A stretch of DNA of 64,000 bases from Filosporella fistucella. Lineage: Eukaryota > Ascomycota > Leotiomycetes > Helotiales. Location: contig JAQJZZ010000010.1 of NCBI GenBank assembly GCA_030077755.1, forward strand, positions 3,596,001-3,660,000, read 5' to 3'. The position numbers and the translations under genes are program-made. The first letter of the stretch is position 1; each line of letters opens with the position of its first letter. The notes beneath the pieces were generated by a model. The model was not told the DNA's origin. It ran no database searches and was given only the letters and a program-made list of their open reading frames with translations. Below, one piece after another: positions 11,336-21,848 of the stretch.

Positions 11336-14300
11336 CTAAAGAATCTTGGCGAGTCTCTTTGACATACTGTTTCAAGTCAGTGGCTATTCGATATGAGACT
11401 GGGAGGATAAGACTTACAAATCAAAGAAAGCAAATTGGCTCGGTGAACTACCGAACTCATAGACGAAGCGACTCGCAAGATAACTGCCAAAAATGGCTCT
11501 GAGATAGTTGTCTGGAACGCGCTCAATGATCAGATCAAGACCGATCTTCTCAAGCAATAACTTGGGAAGAGCATCAGCAAGAACAGATCGTCGGAGCTTC
11601 TCATCCTTCCAGAGCTCAGTCTTCTGTAATTCCTCATCGAGCTTGGTGATAGCCACGCTAAGAGTATCACTCAAAGTCGAACGAGGAATCTTAGTCTGCT
11701 TGTGTTCGCGCCAGATGGCTTCGAATTCCAAGCGAGCATTGTCTTGGATCTTGGCTTGTACCTCCTTGACATAGGCTTGGTAGAAAGCTGGCTTTTGTCC
11801 ATTGGCACCAACACACATGTTTTCTTCGAATCCCTTGTCATCGAAGCTCAAACTGGCCAGGACTTCAAGGGATGAAGAAGTGACACCACCTTTGTTGGCA
11901 CTAGCATCCTTGAATAGAATGCAACCTGCCTCCTCAAGACGAAGTTTGGCATCCTGAGTGATGAACAAGTTTGCACCCTCCACGATGTAAGGAATGATTG
12001 ACTTGTTCTTCTTGATGAGCTTGCCGACAGTTGACAGATCAATCGATTCTGGGCGACCGCCACAAGGAACGAAGCAATCAGTTAACCCAGTTTCACGCAA
12101 GTGATATGTATTGCGGAAAGATGTACCGTTGTTAACAATCTCTCCATTTGGAAGCTTGATGTTCATATCATCAACAAGCACACGGAAACCGTCCCTGGAG
12201 AGCAATGAGATATCGAATTGAGAGATCATGGCTCTCTTCTTGGCAAGCCGGATCAGTTCTTGGTGGTTCAGTCCATGAGGATCAACCAAGACACCACTGC
12301 CATCCACAATTGAGGTGTACTTCTCATTGCTAAGAAGAATCTCATTGCTTCCAAGATCACCATCGGGTCCTCCGGTCTGCATCTTTCGGACCTTGCTGGG
12401 ATCTAATTCCTTTTTGCGATAGATACCCTTGACGAACTCGCGAACGGATAAGGTGGTCATGCCATAAGCATCATGGGGGATACCACCAAGCTTGGGCGAC
12501 TTGCCGGTGAAGAATGACTTCCACCATGGAGCACCACGCTTGCGAGCATGAAGAGTTGCCCAATCCACAAGATCAGCTGTGTTCTCATCAGGGCCCATGA
12601 ACAAAATCTCCTCCTTTCCGTAGAGATCGACGATTGGATTCTTAATACCAGGTGTCTCGGCAGGGAGGAGAAGATCCATAATACTGTCAATATATTTCTC
12701 AAAGGCAACACTGCCCTTATCTTGGTGAACAGCATCGAGGAGAATGACACCTTTGGAGCCACCTTCAGGAATGTCCTTGTTCTTGCGTTGTTGGGTGTTG
12801 GCAAGTCCATAGTTCTCGTCGAACATGGAGCGTGCATTGATAGAGTAAGCTTCCTTGTTACGGGACTTAACGATACGGATTCCTCCTCTGGCAATATCTC
12901 GGAAGCGGAGATGGAACCCACGACTCTCAGAGCTGATGACTAAGAACATGCCGTACAATGGTTGAGGATACTCCAGCTCTGGTAGGAAACCTGGGTTCAG
13001 TCGGAAGCTCAATGCAACCTTGGTGGGGGTATAGAAATTGGTTTTGAGCAAAGAGTTGTTGAATGTTCTGAAAGCGTTCATCACCATCGCCTCGTGCTCA
13101 TTGAGAACGGTTTTGGCAATGAGCTCTTTCAATTCAGTATCTGACAGGACTTCGGCTGATGGAGTTGGGGGAATAAACTCCTCAGTGTAACCTGGGCCGA
13201 CTGTTAGATGTACGCTGGCAAATGATGCGTACAATGACCGGATGAGCTCTGGATGTGAGCTGATGATTTCAAAGATATAATCGGCAGTGAACGTTTCTGT
13301 TCTCAGGCGACGCTTGATCTTTGAGAGAACTTCAGCATGTGCACTATTTGACGAATCAAGTGCGGACACAAGTGAGGCATAGTCGGAACCTGGTTGAGAT
13401 CAGTCAGTGATAATTGTAAGTCATCACGTGAACGTACCTAAGCGATTGAGGAAGTGTTGGACGAATACACAGAGACAGTGTCCGTAGATGGTCTCTTGAA
13501 GACTCAATCGACCACTTGCAAAAAGTGGTTGGAATTTGTTCTGTGGAATGCAGTAAAGTAGTGAGATCTCCTTGGTGATCTGGTGTATCGAGGCACTGAG
13601 AGGTGGGAACTTCTTCGACTCCAAATTGGCGGCAGGCTTGAGGTAAAGACAGATAACAGCGATACCGTTGCTGAATTGTTCAACGTATTTCCTCGAACTC
13701 GTCACGCCATAGTAATGGTAGAGATCCGACAAGGCACTGAACATGCCTGCAGCTGTCCGACGACGGAAGGCAACGACAAGTCTGACCTCCTTTGAGTCCT
13801 CAATGTCAAAGACCTCGATGACTGGACCTGTCCTGGAGACTGCAAGTTCAATAATGTCTTTGTAAATCTGTTTTGTGTTGTTGGTAGCCTTGGCGAGGAA
13901 CAATCGATCACCAATCACCTCGAGGCGAGTTTCATTGGGATCTGGATTTGGTTCGACGAATTGACATTGATACACGAAGTAACAACGTAATGTTGTCTTT
14001 GATTGTCCACTTCCGGATAAGTTTGTGGGTGACCGGAAAGTTTCGACACGAAATGTCTGATCGGTCTTCGAATCGAGATACTTAGTCTCAAGGCGGTGTT
14101 CGTATCGTGCTCCGGCCAAATTACTGACACCAGGTTCACTGGTATCAATATATATGGCATGATCTGAAGCTTCCATGTCAAGTCTGATCTCTTGTCGCTT
14201 ATCTTCACGAGCATATGCGGCGATCTTTGCAGCATATAGAGATGTGATATGACTGACGATAGCATCAACGGTCTCCAATTGGAAGTAGACATCGTCAATT

Positions 14301-14949
14301 CCAAGTTCATTATAGAACCAATTGATTTGTTCATCGACTAACGCTGATGGGATCCAGGCAAGTTGTGCTATCTTTTCCTTTACTATGATGAGTTAGTCTT
14401 GGTTGATATTCGGAGGTCCTATTGGACAATGGATTGGATAGCCATAGCGGAGGCTCTCGCTCCACCAGATAGGGATGACGAGTCGCATTGGACTTCCAAT
14501 GCCGTCTCGCTTCCCCTGAATATCTTGCTCATTGGCGATCGGGCATTTTAGCATTCCTGAAACTCCCGAAAGAGCCTGGTAGGAGCACAAGCCGTCTGCC
14601 ACACTTCCGTCACCGCCTTATGGAAATATTACTCACCCTGATCCATTTGTGCATGCTTGCCCTTGAATTCGGGAGCAATATAGCCGACGGTCGCAGAACG
14701 CAAGACTCGGTGTCCATTGCCATTGCCGTTTTTATACGGCACGCTGAAATGTGTAGGTTGGGGAGAAGGTTGTCTGCCGGGAGACTTGATCAACTTCTCA
14801 ACTGTTTTGTGGACAGGAGCAACAGGAGGTTCGTCAAAGTTGGCCATGATGCCGGTTTCGGGATCGAACTCAAAAGGTTCGAAATATTCTGGGAACTGTA
14901 GGGTCGAGCCCATGAGATCAGCAGTGTTGAGAGTTAAGGTTTTCGCCAT
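11336..14949 (-). CDS. GDH2: NAD-specific glutamate dehydrogenase (large, ~115 kDa type)
   Basis: Catalyses NAD-dependent oxidative deamination of glutamate to 2-oxoglutarate and ammonium, the catabolic GDH of fungi. Four exons (14637-14949, 13438-14382, 11418-13389, 11336-11366) join in phase to 1086 residues. The N-terminal exon carries RVLRSATVGYIAPEF. The catalytic half shows FRDIARGGIRIVKSRN, QQRKNKDIPEGGSKG, MGPDENTADLVDWA and PWWKSFFTGKSPKLGGIPHD, and the nucleotide-binding part shows QTGGPDGDLGSNEI and VEGANLFIT. The last exon is a 31-nt piece encoding FMSKRLAKIL-stop. The first intron is long for this window (254 nt, 14383-14636), supported by GTGAGT/TAG ends and exact phase (Gln-Val junction). 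Start chosen at 14949 (MAKTLT) because upstream codons look non-coding; a Met 29 codons further up is in frame. Confidence 0.95.
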
Positions 14950-17448
14950 TGTGATGGTATGCTCGGTGAGACCTCGAAGAATGGAAGAGAGGAGAGGAGG
15001 AATGGAAGGAGATATAACCAAGTACAAATGGCTCATGTCATGGCTGGCTAAGATACGGATAGAGGCACTATCTTGAACTTACTTTTGGTTATCTGAGCAG
15101 TGACCACAAAGAGAGTATGAGTCGCACGCGTACGAGGCGGTGTCGACGGTTGAATACAGAGCGGACTTGCACCATCAGCCATGCCCTTGTTCGATGACTT
15201 TGATAGGAGCGATAAGGAGTTCTGTGGAATGATAGAAGGAATTGGACAAAGGGAACGTACCGGTGTAAGAGCGAGTATCCGTGCAACGCTTGTTAGGTGG
15301 TGCGGTTGCGAAACTGGGCGGTGGTTGAGGTTGTAGTGGAGGCGGGAGTTGTGTTTGTATCGGGTACCTGCTGGCGAGGTTGTTCAAGATATACCAGCAA
15401 CCGACGATCTGGTGGACGATCAGCTGTTTAAATTGAATTGATTAAAGTGCTGGAATTCGAGTTTATTCGAGATTCTGGGCTGACGTCTGACGTGAAGCGG
15501 CGAGGCGCAGAGGTAGCAGGGAATGAGTTCAAGAGATAAGGAAAGGAGGAGCTGAGGCTGAGAAGGGAGGTACGAGAGAGATGTGTAGATGTATGACGGA
15601 TGATGCAGAAGGGGAGAGGCAACTGATAAAGTATTGGGAATACTTGCTATGAAGCGATCGAGAATGATCTTGACGGAAGAGCGGGAAGCTATATAGTCTG
15701 TGTATAGTCTGGGGCAACTTACAACTAACTGACTTCTGACCAGATAACTTTTTTACAAGCTACTGACTGTGCGGACGTAGAATGGAAACTTTCGTACCTG
15801 ACGATGCTCTCGTGCCCCAGTCGAACCCCTCCACCATCAGAACGGTTATCGGTGGCTTTGAAGCAGGCTAGCCGGATCGGGGTTAGGGGGTCCCATCAAA
15901 AATCGTGAAATGCGGGCGCATTTGTGGCCGGATAAGAAGAAGCGAAGAAGAACTGCCGTTTTGTTTCTAGCGGGACTCGGCACTGGGAGAGAGTGATGCT
16001 TCTTTGGGACTAGATGGAGGATGACTTGATGGTTTTTGCAATTATTTGAGTCTTACCTAGGTAAGTATTATGGTCTACCTACCTATATTTTTATTTCAAT
16101 CTGGTGGCTCAGGTTGAATATGAGGTACAGGTAAGTAGGATACCTACAATGGGCTATAGGTAGATACGTAGGTAGTTAATGTTGGTAAGAAGAGACTTTC
16201 CTTGCAATGCTCACTCAATATCGCTCAATTCAACCAACCACCTCTGCACTCGAATAGCCACAGTCAGGTAATTATGCAGCTACTATGCCAATTTGTGCCA
16301 GCTCCAGCTGCGAGGTGTTCGTAATAGCGACCTGACTGTAAGGCTTCGGGTAATGAATGTATCATATCAGGAATTAATCCTGACACTTTTGCCCAGCTGG
16401 GCGCATATTTGCCTCTGCTTGAGATTACGAGCGTTTAGCTACTTCGGGCTATCCAATGCATAGGTAGATATGTCGGTATAGCACTAGCAAATTCGTATGG
16501 TCAATTATCATGTTTCTGGCTATAGCCCGTATGATCGCATCTCAACCTTTACTCTCATCTGGTCTCTCCAAGTCTTCTACTTTCTTCTTGTCCAAATACC
16601 CCTTGACTCTACAGTCACTCATCTTGAACCTCGTGTTGGCTCCATACAAATCTCCTCTTCAGTAATCCTCGTCCATCACACGCCGTACTCATTTCCAATT
16701 GTCCGTGCCTTGATCACATTCCCAATTCTCAACCATATCATTTACTCGCCTCAGTCCAGCTCGAGTACTCCGTATGTTCATACGCTTTCGCATTCTATTC
16801 TTGGTGCAACTCCACTCCGCCCAACACCTGAATCGCCCTTGCCACTAGCATGGATCGTGTTTTCCGGGGTCACAGAACCGGTTGCAGCTATCGTCCCGTG
16901 ATGAGAAGGCGAGACGGCGTCATGACTAAGACTTCCTCGGATGCCCCGCGTCTAAACCTCTAAAGTAGTTTTGAGGGGGTAATCAAAATACCAAAACACC
17001 AGACGAAAGAAAACGTTTTAACACACCGTCAAGACCGTCAAGTACCAGATGTAACAGAAAAGAACCCAACGCGTACAATTCGATTTTCATGACACAGACT
17101 TGCATTTTCTATTACACATCGACTTGGTTACTCCCTCTTCTCCTCTTCCCGACACTTCCCAAGCCTGCATCAAGTGCAGCCCCTTCAGCCCCAGCCCGGC
17201 GTTAGATGACATCGACCACCTTCCCCAGACTCTACCACATCAAATGACCGTCGGTGGACTTTGACTTCTCCTGACTCCTCAAGCCATCAAACGTCAATCG
17301 TCTTCCGCTTGGACCGGCACGCAATACGTGTCTAGTACCTGATTCTAGATTCCTCACTCACCGCTGTATTACGAACGAGGCATTTGCTCATTGTCCGAAA
17401 TTATTGCTCAGCTGCCTCGCTCACAGAGCGTTGCATTACGTTTGGACA
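14950..17448. other. Divergent 2.5-kb promoter region between GDH and kynureninase
   Basis: No convincing gene. One rightward open stretch of 134 codons at 16497-16901 has random-looking composition, no domain and no spliced partner. The notable content is a cluster of TACCTA/TAGGTA elements around 16052-16180. Confidence 0.5.
16052..16180. repeat. Cluster of TACCTA/TAGGTA elements with a 14-nt palindrome
   Basis: Begins with the perfect palindrome CTTACCTAGGTAAG (16052-16065). Dispersed copies follow in both orientations: CTACCTACCTA near 16075-16085, then AGGTAAGTAGG, ATACCTAC, TATAGGTAGA and CGTAGGTAG up to about 16176. Another copy lies near 16461. This is not a regular tandem repeat. 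It could be a simple-sequence decay product or a protein-binding cluster upstream of the two divergent genes. Confidence 0.6.
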
Positions 17449-19062
17449 ATGTCTTCCCTTGAAGGCGACAGCCAGCACGTGTACAGCAAAGAATATGCTG
17501 TGAACCTTGATGCCCAAGATCCTCTTCGTCACATTCGTACAGAGTTTCTAATTCCATCAAAATCTCAGTTGAAAGCAAAGTCGTTACCAGAAGCAGCTGC
17601 AGGTAAGAGGGACGGCCGGTCACTTTTCGAAACATGGCTGAAGTACTTTAGAGTCTCGTGACTCACAATCACTTGATAGTTCTATTTATCTATGTGGTAA
17701 TTCTCTGGGATTACAACCTCGCATCACTTCAATTCGTATGCAACAGTACTTTGCAACGTGGGCTACACAAGGTGTCTACGGCCATTTCAAACCCTTGGCA
17801 GACTCACCTCTGCCAACATGGCTCGATGCCGACATTCGAGCTTCGGAAATGATTGCTCCAATTGTGGGAGCTCTCCCTTCCGAAGTTGCTGTCATGGAAA
17901 CATTGACAGCGAATCTTCATTTGCTCATGTCTGCATTTTACAAACCGGATATCAATGGTCGCCATAAGATCATCATTGAATCTCAAGCTTTTCCTTCAGA
18001 TCACGTAGGTACTCCTTTATCTTGCGCAATTGATCTTACGAGAGAGTATGCACGATTTATTTAGCGGCATAAAATAGTGCAAATAAAGTTTTGAATGGTG
18101 ATGCGGGTCATCAAGTGATGGTAACGACGCGAGAGGATGCTTCTGACACTTTCCAGTTCGCAGCGGAGTCTCAAGTCCTTCACCATGGACTTTCACCTGA
18201 ATTTTCCCTGGTCACAATTGAACCAGCGTTGCAACCTCACCCTCCAATGTCAACAGATCACATTCTATCTGTTTTGAAAGAGCATGCAACGACGACAGCA
18301 TTGTTACTTCTTCCTGGTATCCAATTCTATACCGGACAGCTACTCGACATTAAGGCAATAACCAAAGCAGCTCATTCCTATGGCATCTTTGTGATTTGGG
18401 ATCTTGCTCACGCTGTTGGTAATGCTGTTCTCCAACTACATGACTGGAATGTCGATGCTGCTGTGTGGTGTTCTTACAAGTATCTGAATTCAGGTCCGGG
18501 AGCAGCTGGTGGTCTCTTTGTGCATGATAATCATGGAAAAGTCTCTACGGAAAGCGGAAAAAAGACCTTCGTAAACAGATTGAGTGGTTGGTGGGGTAGT
18601 GACAAGGCGTCTCGATTTGCAATGGACAATCACTTTGTTCCAATCCCAGGAGCAGCCGGATTTCAGCTATCAAATCCATCCATCCTTGATATCACAAGCT
18701 TGACAGCATCGCTCGAGATCTTTCAACAAGCCGGTGGGATGGCACCTCTGCGACAGAAGTCTATACAAATGACCTCTTATCTCGAATCACTACTATTGAA
18801 CATGAAGAGCTTCACAGACAAACAATTTGTTATCATCACCCCAACCGATATCAATCAGCGAGGTGCACAGTTAAGTTTGATGCTGAAACCCGGTTTACTG
18901 GACAACGTGATGAAAGGGTTAGAAGAGAGAGGAGTAGTCGTCGATGAACGCAGACCTGACGTTATACGAGTAGCACCTGCGCCGCTGTACAACAGTTTCG
19001 AGGATTGTCACGCATTTGTGTTCGCATTTGAGGAGGCACTACATGATGCGACGGGACCTTGA
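17449..19062 (+). CDS. BNA5: Kynureninase (PLP-dependent)
   Basis: Hydrolyses kynurenine or 3-hydroxykynurenine to (3-hydroxy)anthranilate plus alanine in the tryptophan-to-NAD+ route; cytosolic, PLP-dependent, class V aminotransferase fold. Three exons (17449-17602, 17652-18004, 18157-19062) join in phase to 470 residues, close to the family's usual 450-480. Key blocks: [27 protein letters not shown]-like [57 protein letters not shown] (Schiff-base Lys in SYKY), [20 protein letters not shown] and QRGAQLSL. The first intron uses GTAAGA at 17603 and the TAG at 17649-17651; the more obvious TAG at 17677 would shift frame. Some residues at usually invariant positions vary mildly, so this may be a paralogue of the main fungal kynureninase. 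Confidence 0.93.
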
Positions 19063-19636
19063 AGCCGTTGAGATGAGATACGGAGATTTGATGACATACT
19101 GGGTTTATGAGATGAATAGAGATAGATAGAGATAGATTTGAAGCTGTATAATGAAGCTGTGTATTCAATTTGTGTACCAGGATCTGCATCTTGTGTTACA
19201 CCAAATGCGCGACCGCGCCATCAAGATACAGTGAGGTAGTGACAAGGGTCTGAAATTCTGTGGCGGGGCATCAATTCTTAAAATGGTAGCTCACGACGAA
19301 TTGTCAAACTAGTTGAAATTGAAAGCCAAATATGTCTCAGCTGCTAGAAATTAATCCCTCATTGAAAATATAGCCCTGTAACCTAATTCTCAATTATCTT
19401 ATTGACCTTCTCTAGTGCATCCATAGTCCAAATTCTCTGTAAACTCAGCCTCGTCCACAAGGCTGTCATAGAACCCACATCCCGACCGGTACTCGCCAGA
19501 TGTCGGCTTCCATCGCATCTTGGCACAAGCTCTATCAACGCGATAACGCACCAAGAAACTTCTCAACAACTTCTCTGACTACATCATATCCTCACAATAC
19601 CCATTGCACAGTTCCATACCTACAACAGTATGCAAC
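19063..19636. other. Intergenic between kynureninase and DUF1640 gene
   Basis: Holds the 3' end of the kynureninase transcript, a short GATA/GAGATA microsatellite near 19113-19138, and the promoter and leader of the next gene. No gene seen. Confidence 0.5.
19113..19138 (+). repeat. GATAGA microsatellite
   Basis: Imperfect GATA/GAGATA repeats just downstream of the kynureninase stop codon. Confidence 0.7.
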
Positions 19637-21102
19637 ATGTCTACCTACCGCCTCACATTCCTCTACCCTCCTCTCTTCCGCTCTCTACGCATCAGCGAAG
19701 CCCCTCTCCCACTCCTGTTACAAACACAAACACGAAATAGAGCTTCCCGATCTCAGAGACAATGTTTGAATCGCAGGCACAGGGGAGAAAGATCTTTCAC
19801 TAGTTCCAGCAGGAGGAACGATATCCTAGTCAAGAGACATGGGAAAGCTGTTGAACCTCTGCGGGACGGAGAGAAAGAGATAGGGATAGAGGAGGGAGAC
19901 AGACTAGAGCGGGAAATGCAGAGGGAGAGGATGGAGAGACCTTCTTCTGCGGCGCCCCTGAGTGAGGAGACACAGATGGCTGCTAAATTACCGGGGGACG
20001 AGCCTTTGACAAAAACAGAGGAGAATTCTGCGAAAGGGGAGAATGAGAGAGGAGATTTGGAAGGGAAACAAGTGGATAGGAAGGGAGAGGTAGAAGGGAA
20101 AGAGAAATCAGGAGATAATATCAAGGAAGATAAACCTGACGCTTCGGCTCCGTTGGCATCTCTTGAAACGGTCCTTCAGATGCCTCCACCGGAAACGCAA
20201 GAGGAAGAAAATGCGGCCAAACCACCACATTTACAGACACCGCCCTATGTACATCATTTCGATACGTATACGTTGGTACAGCAAGTGGGCGCTGGGGGCT
20301 TCACTACAGACCAGAGTATTACTGCTATGAAAGCTGTGAGGGGAATATTGGCGTTGAATTTGGATGTTGCGAAGAAGGGGTTGGTTAGTAAGAGTGATGT
20401 TGAGAATGTGAGTTTGCAAACTTTTCCGTGGCTCGGTTTTGGATTTGGTTTATTCACAATGGTGTTTGGGCTTTGATATAGTTTTCTTTTTTTTTTTGGA
20501 CGGACCAATGAAAATACTAACAGCTTACAGGAAACCTATCTTTTCCGCGCTGCCTGTTCAGAACTCAAAACCGAGATTCAGAATAGTCGCAAGAAGAACG
20601 AGGAGACGATGAGAAGAGAAAGAACATTACTACAGCATGAAGTTGATATCTTGAATCAGAAACTTACGCAGGAGTTGTTGACGCTTAAGGATGATTTGAA
20701 GGGCATGTTTGATGATAGGAAAATGAGCGTTAGAATGGAGCAGAGAACTATGGAGAGTAAGGTAACTGAACAATTCTCCTCTTTTTCCCTCTCAAGACGT
20801 CCAGGATCACAAAATCCTAACCCGTCCCTTAGATCCAAGAACTCAACTACAAAATTACCGTCCTATTGAACAGCGACTCCAAATCCGAGATTGAGGGGCT
20901 TCGTTGGGTACTCACTCGTCGGTCTGTAATGGGTATACTGTTCATGGCTTTCATGGTTCTTACTTCCCTCCGCTATGCAAGTTACAAGAGTCATGAAGAG
21001 GAAATCAAGAAGAAGAAAGAGGAGATTATAAGCAAAGCCGAGATGGAGGTGTTAGATGAATTACCTGCCCAGGGAGCAGCGGAAATTTTGGCTGCGAATT
21101 AG
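19637..21102 (+). CDS. DUF1640/CCDC90 family mitochondrial coiled-coil protein
   Basis: Three exons (19637-20407, 20531-20761, 20833-21102) join in phase to 423 residues. The start is basic and Ser/Arg-rich, consistent with a mitochondrial presequence. A long, poorly conserved Glu/Lys-rich linker follows (residues ~70-200). The conserved DUF1640 core starts near FDTYTLVQQV and continues VSKSDVEN|ETYLFRAACSEL, a long coiled coil (EIQ..RRERTLLQHEVDILNQKL), and one TM helix near the C-terminus (SVMGILFMAFMVLTSL) with a charged tail. The family includes yeast Fmp32 and the animal CCDC90A/MCUR1 and CCDC90B proteins, membrane proteins of mitochondria linked to cytochrome oxidase function or calcium-uniporter assembly. 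Which role applies here is not readable from sequence. Confidence 0.88.
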
Positions 21103-21848
21103 AAGGGCGTAGCAGAGTGCTGCTCCCTGCTTGTCATTTTCTGTACTCCCTATGTACTTGTAATTCGTAGAGAGAAAGACCCTTCAAGAGGTTGCAGGGT
21201 AGAAGAGTTGTACCAAGATAAATCATAGATTCGGATAAGTAAAGAGAAAGTTAGGTCGAGAGGTATAGCAATCCTCGTATACCCCATACCTTAATCTCGG
21301 AGTCTCCTCCTCGCAAAAGGGAACGGAATACCTTGCTCCTTTCGTGACGCTCCACAGGGGTATCACATGACGCCCCTGCATGCAACTAAACCCGATGTAG
21401 AAACACTGATTCCATACCCCTCATGCAAAGCGAATCTAATAATCCCATTTCGACGCTTTTGCAGACAACGTTTTTCTGCCTACTTACTTGTCTATTTCTT
21501 CTGTATACAAAGATTTTAGATCAAATAGTTTTTACTTTTTGTGAGGTATTCTTGGCTGGGATAAGCTAAGGTAGGATTTGGGAGCAGAGGGCAGAGTAGC
21601 CGAGTTTCACGTAGGGCTGAACTGAGCTGAACGAGATGAGAAGGGAAAGTCTGCTGACCTTCCATTCGTACTTACATACATTCTACACTACACTACACTA
21701 CACTCCACTCCACACCGTCTAAACCTACATCCTACCGTTCCACAACACCACCTAGATCTTCCACCCTCTAGTCAACTGCCTAGACCACCATCTAGGCTTT
21801 GGAGTAGATTCGGTTCAGGGAAAGGTGTTGGCATAGATCAACAGTGAG
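21103..21848. other. Intergenic, promoter of the bZIP gene
   Basis: No gene seen. Contains a CACTA simple repeat (about 21684-21712) in the likely 5' leader or promoter of the bZIP factor. Confidence 0.5.
21684..21712 (+). repeat. CACTA/CACTC simple repeat
   Basis: About five tandem copies of ACACT-like pentamers, grading into CACTC, 130-160 bases before the bZIP start codon. Confidence 0.75.

Noticed and set aside
12548..12943. 131-codon open frame opposite the GDH gene
   Set aside because: Lies wholly inside the conserved catalytic exon of GDH on the other strand; it is a shadow of its codon usage with no domain of its own.
15826..15845. T-loop-like GGTTCGA sequence suggesting a tRNA
   Set aside because: The flanking bases do not pair into a T-stem, and no acceptor stem or A box is found at the right distance.
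16497..16901. 134-codon rightward open frame in the GDH/kynureninase interval
   Set aside because: Random Ser/Pro/Ile-rich composition, no homologous motif, no signal peptide or spliced partner.
17619..17679. Alternative kynureninase intron with GTCACT donor
   Set aside because: In frame but non-consensus donor; the GTAAGA donor at 17603 with the acceptor at 17651 is better on both signals and also in frame.
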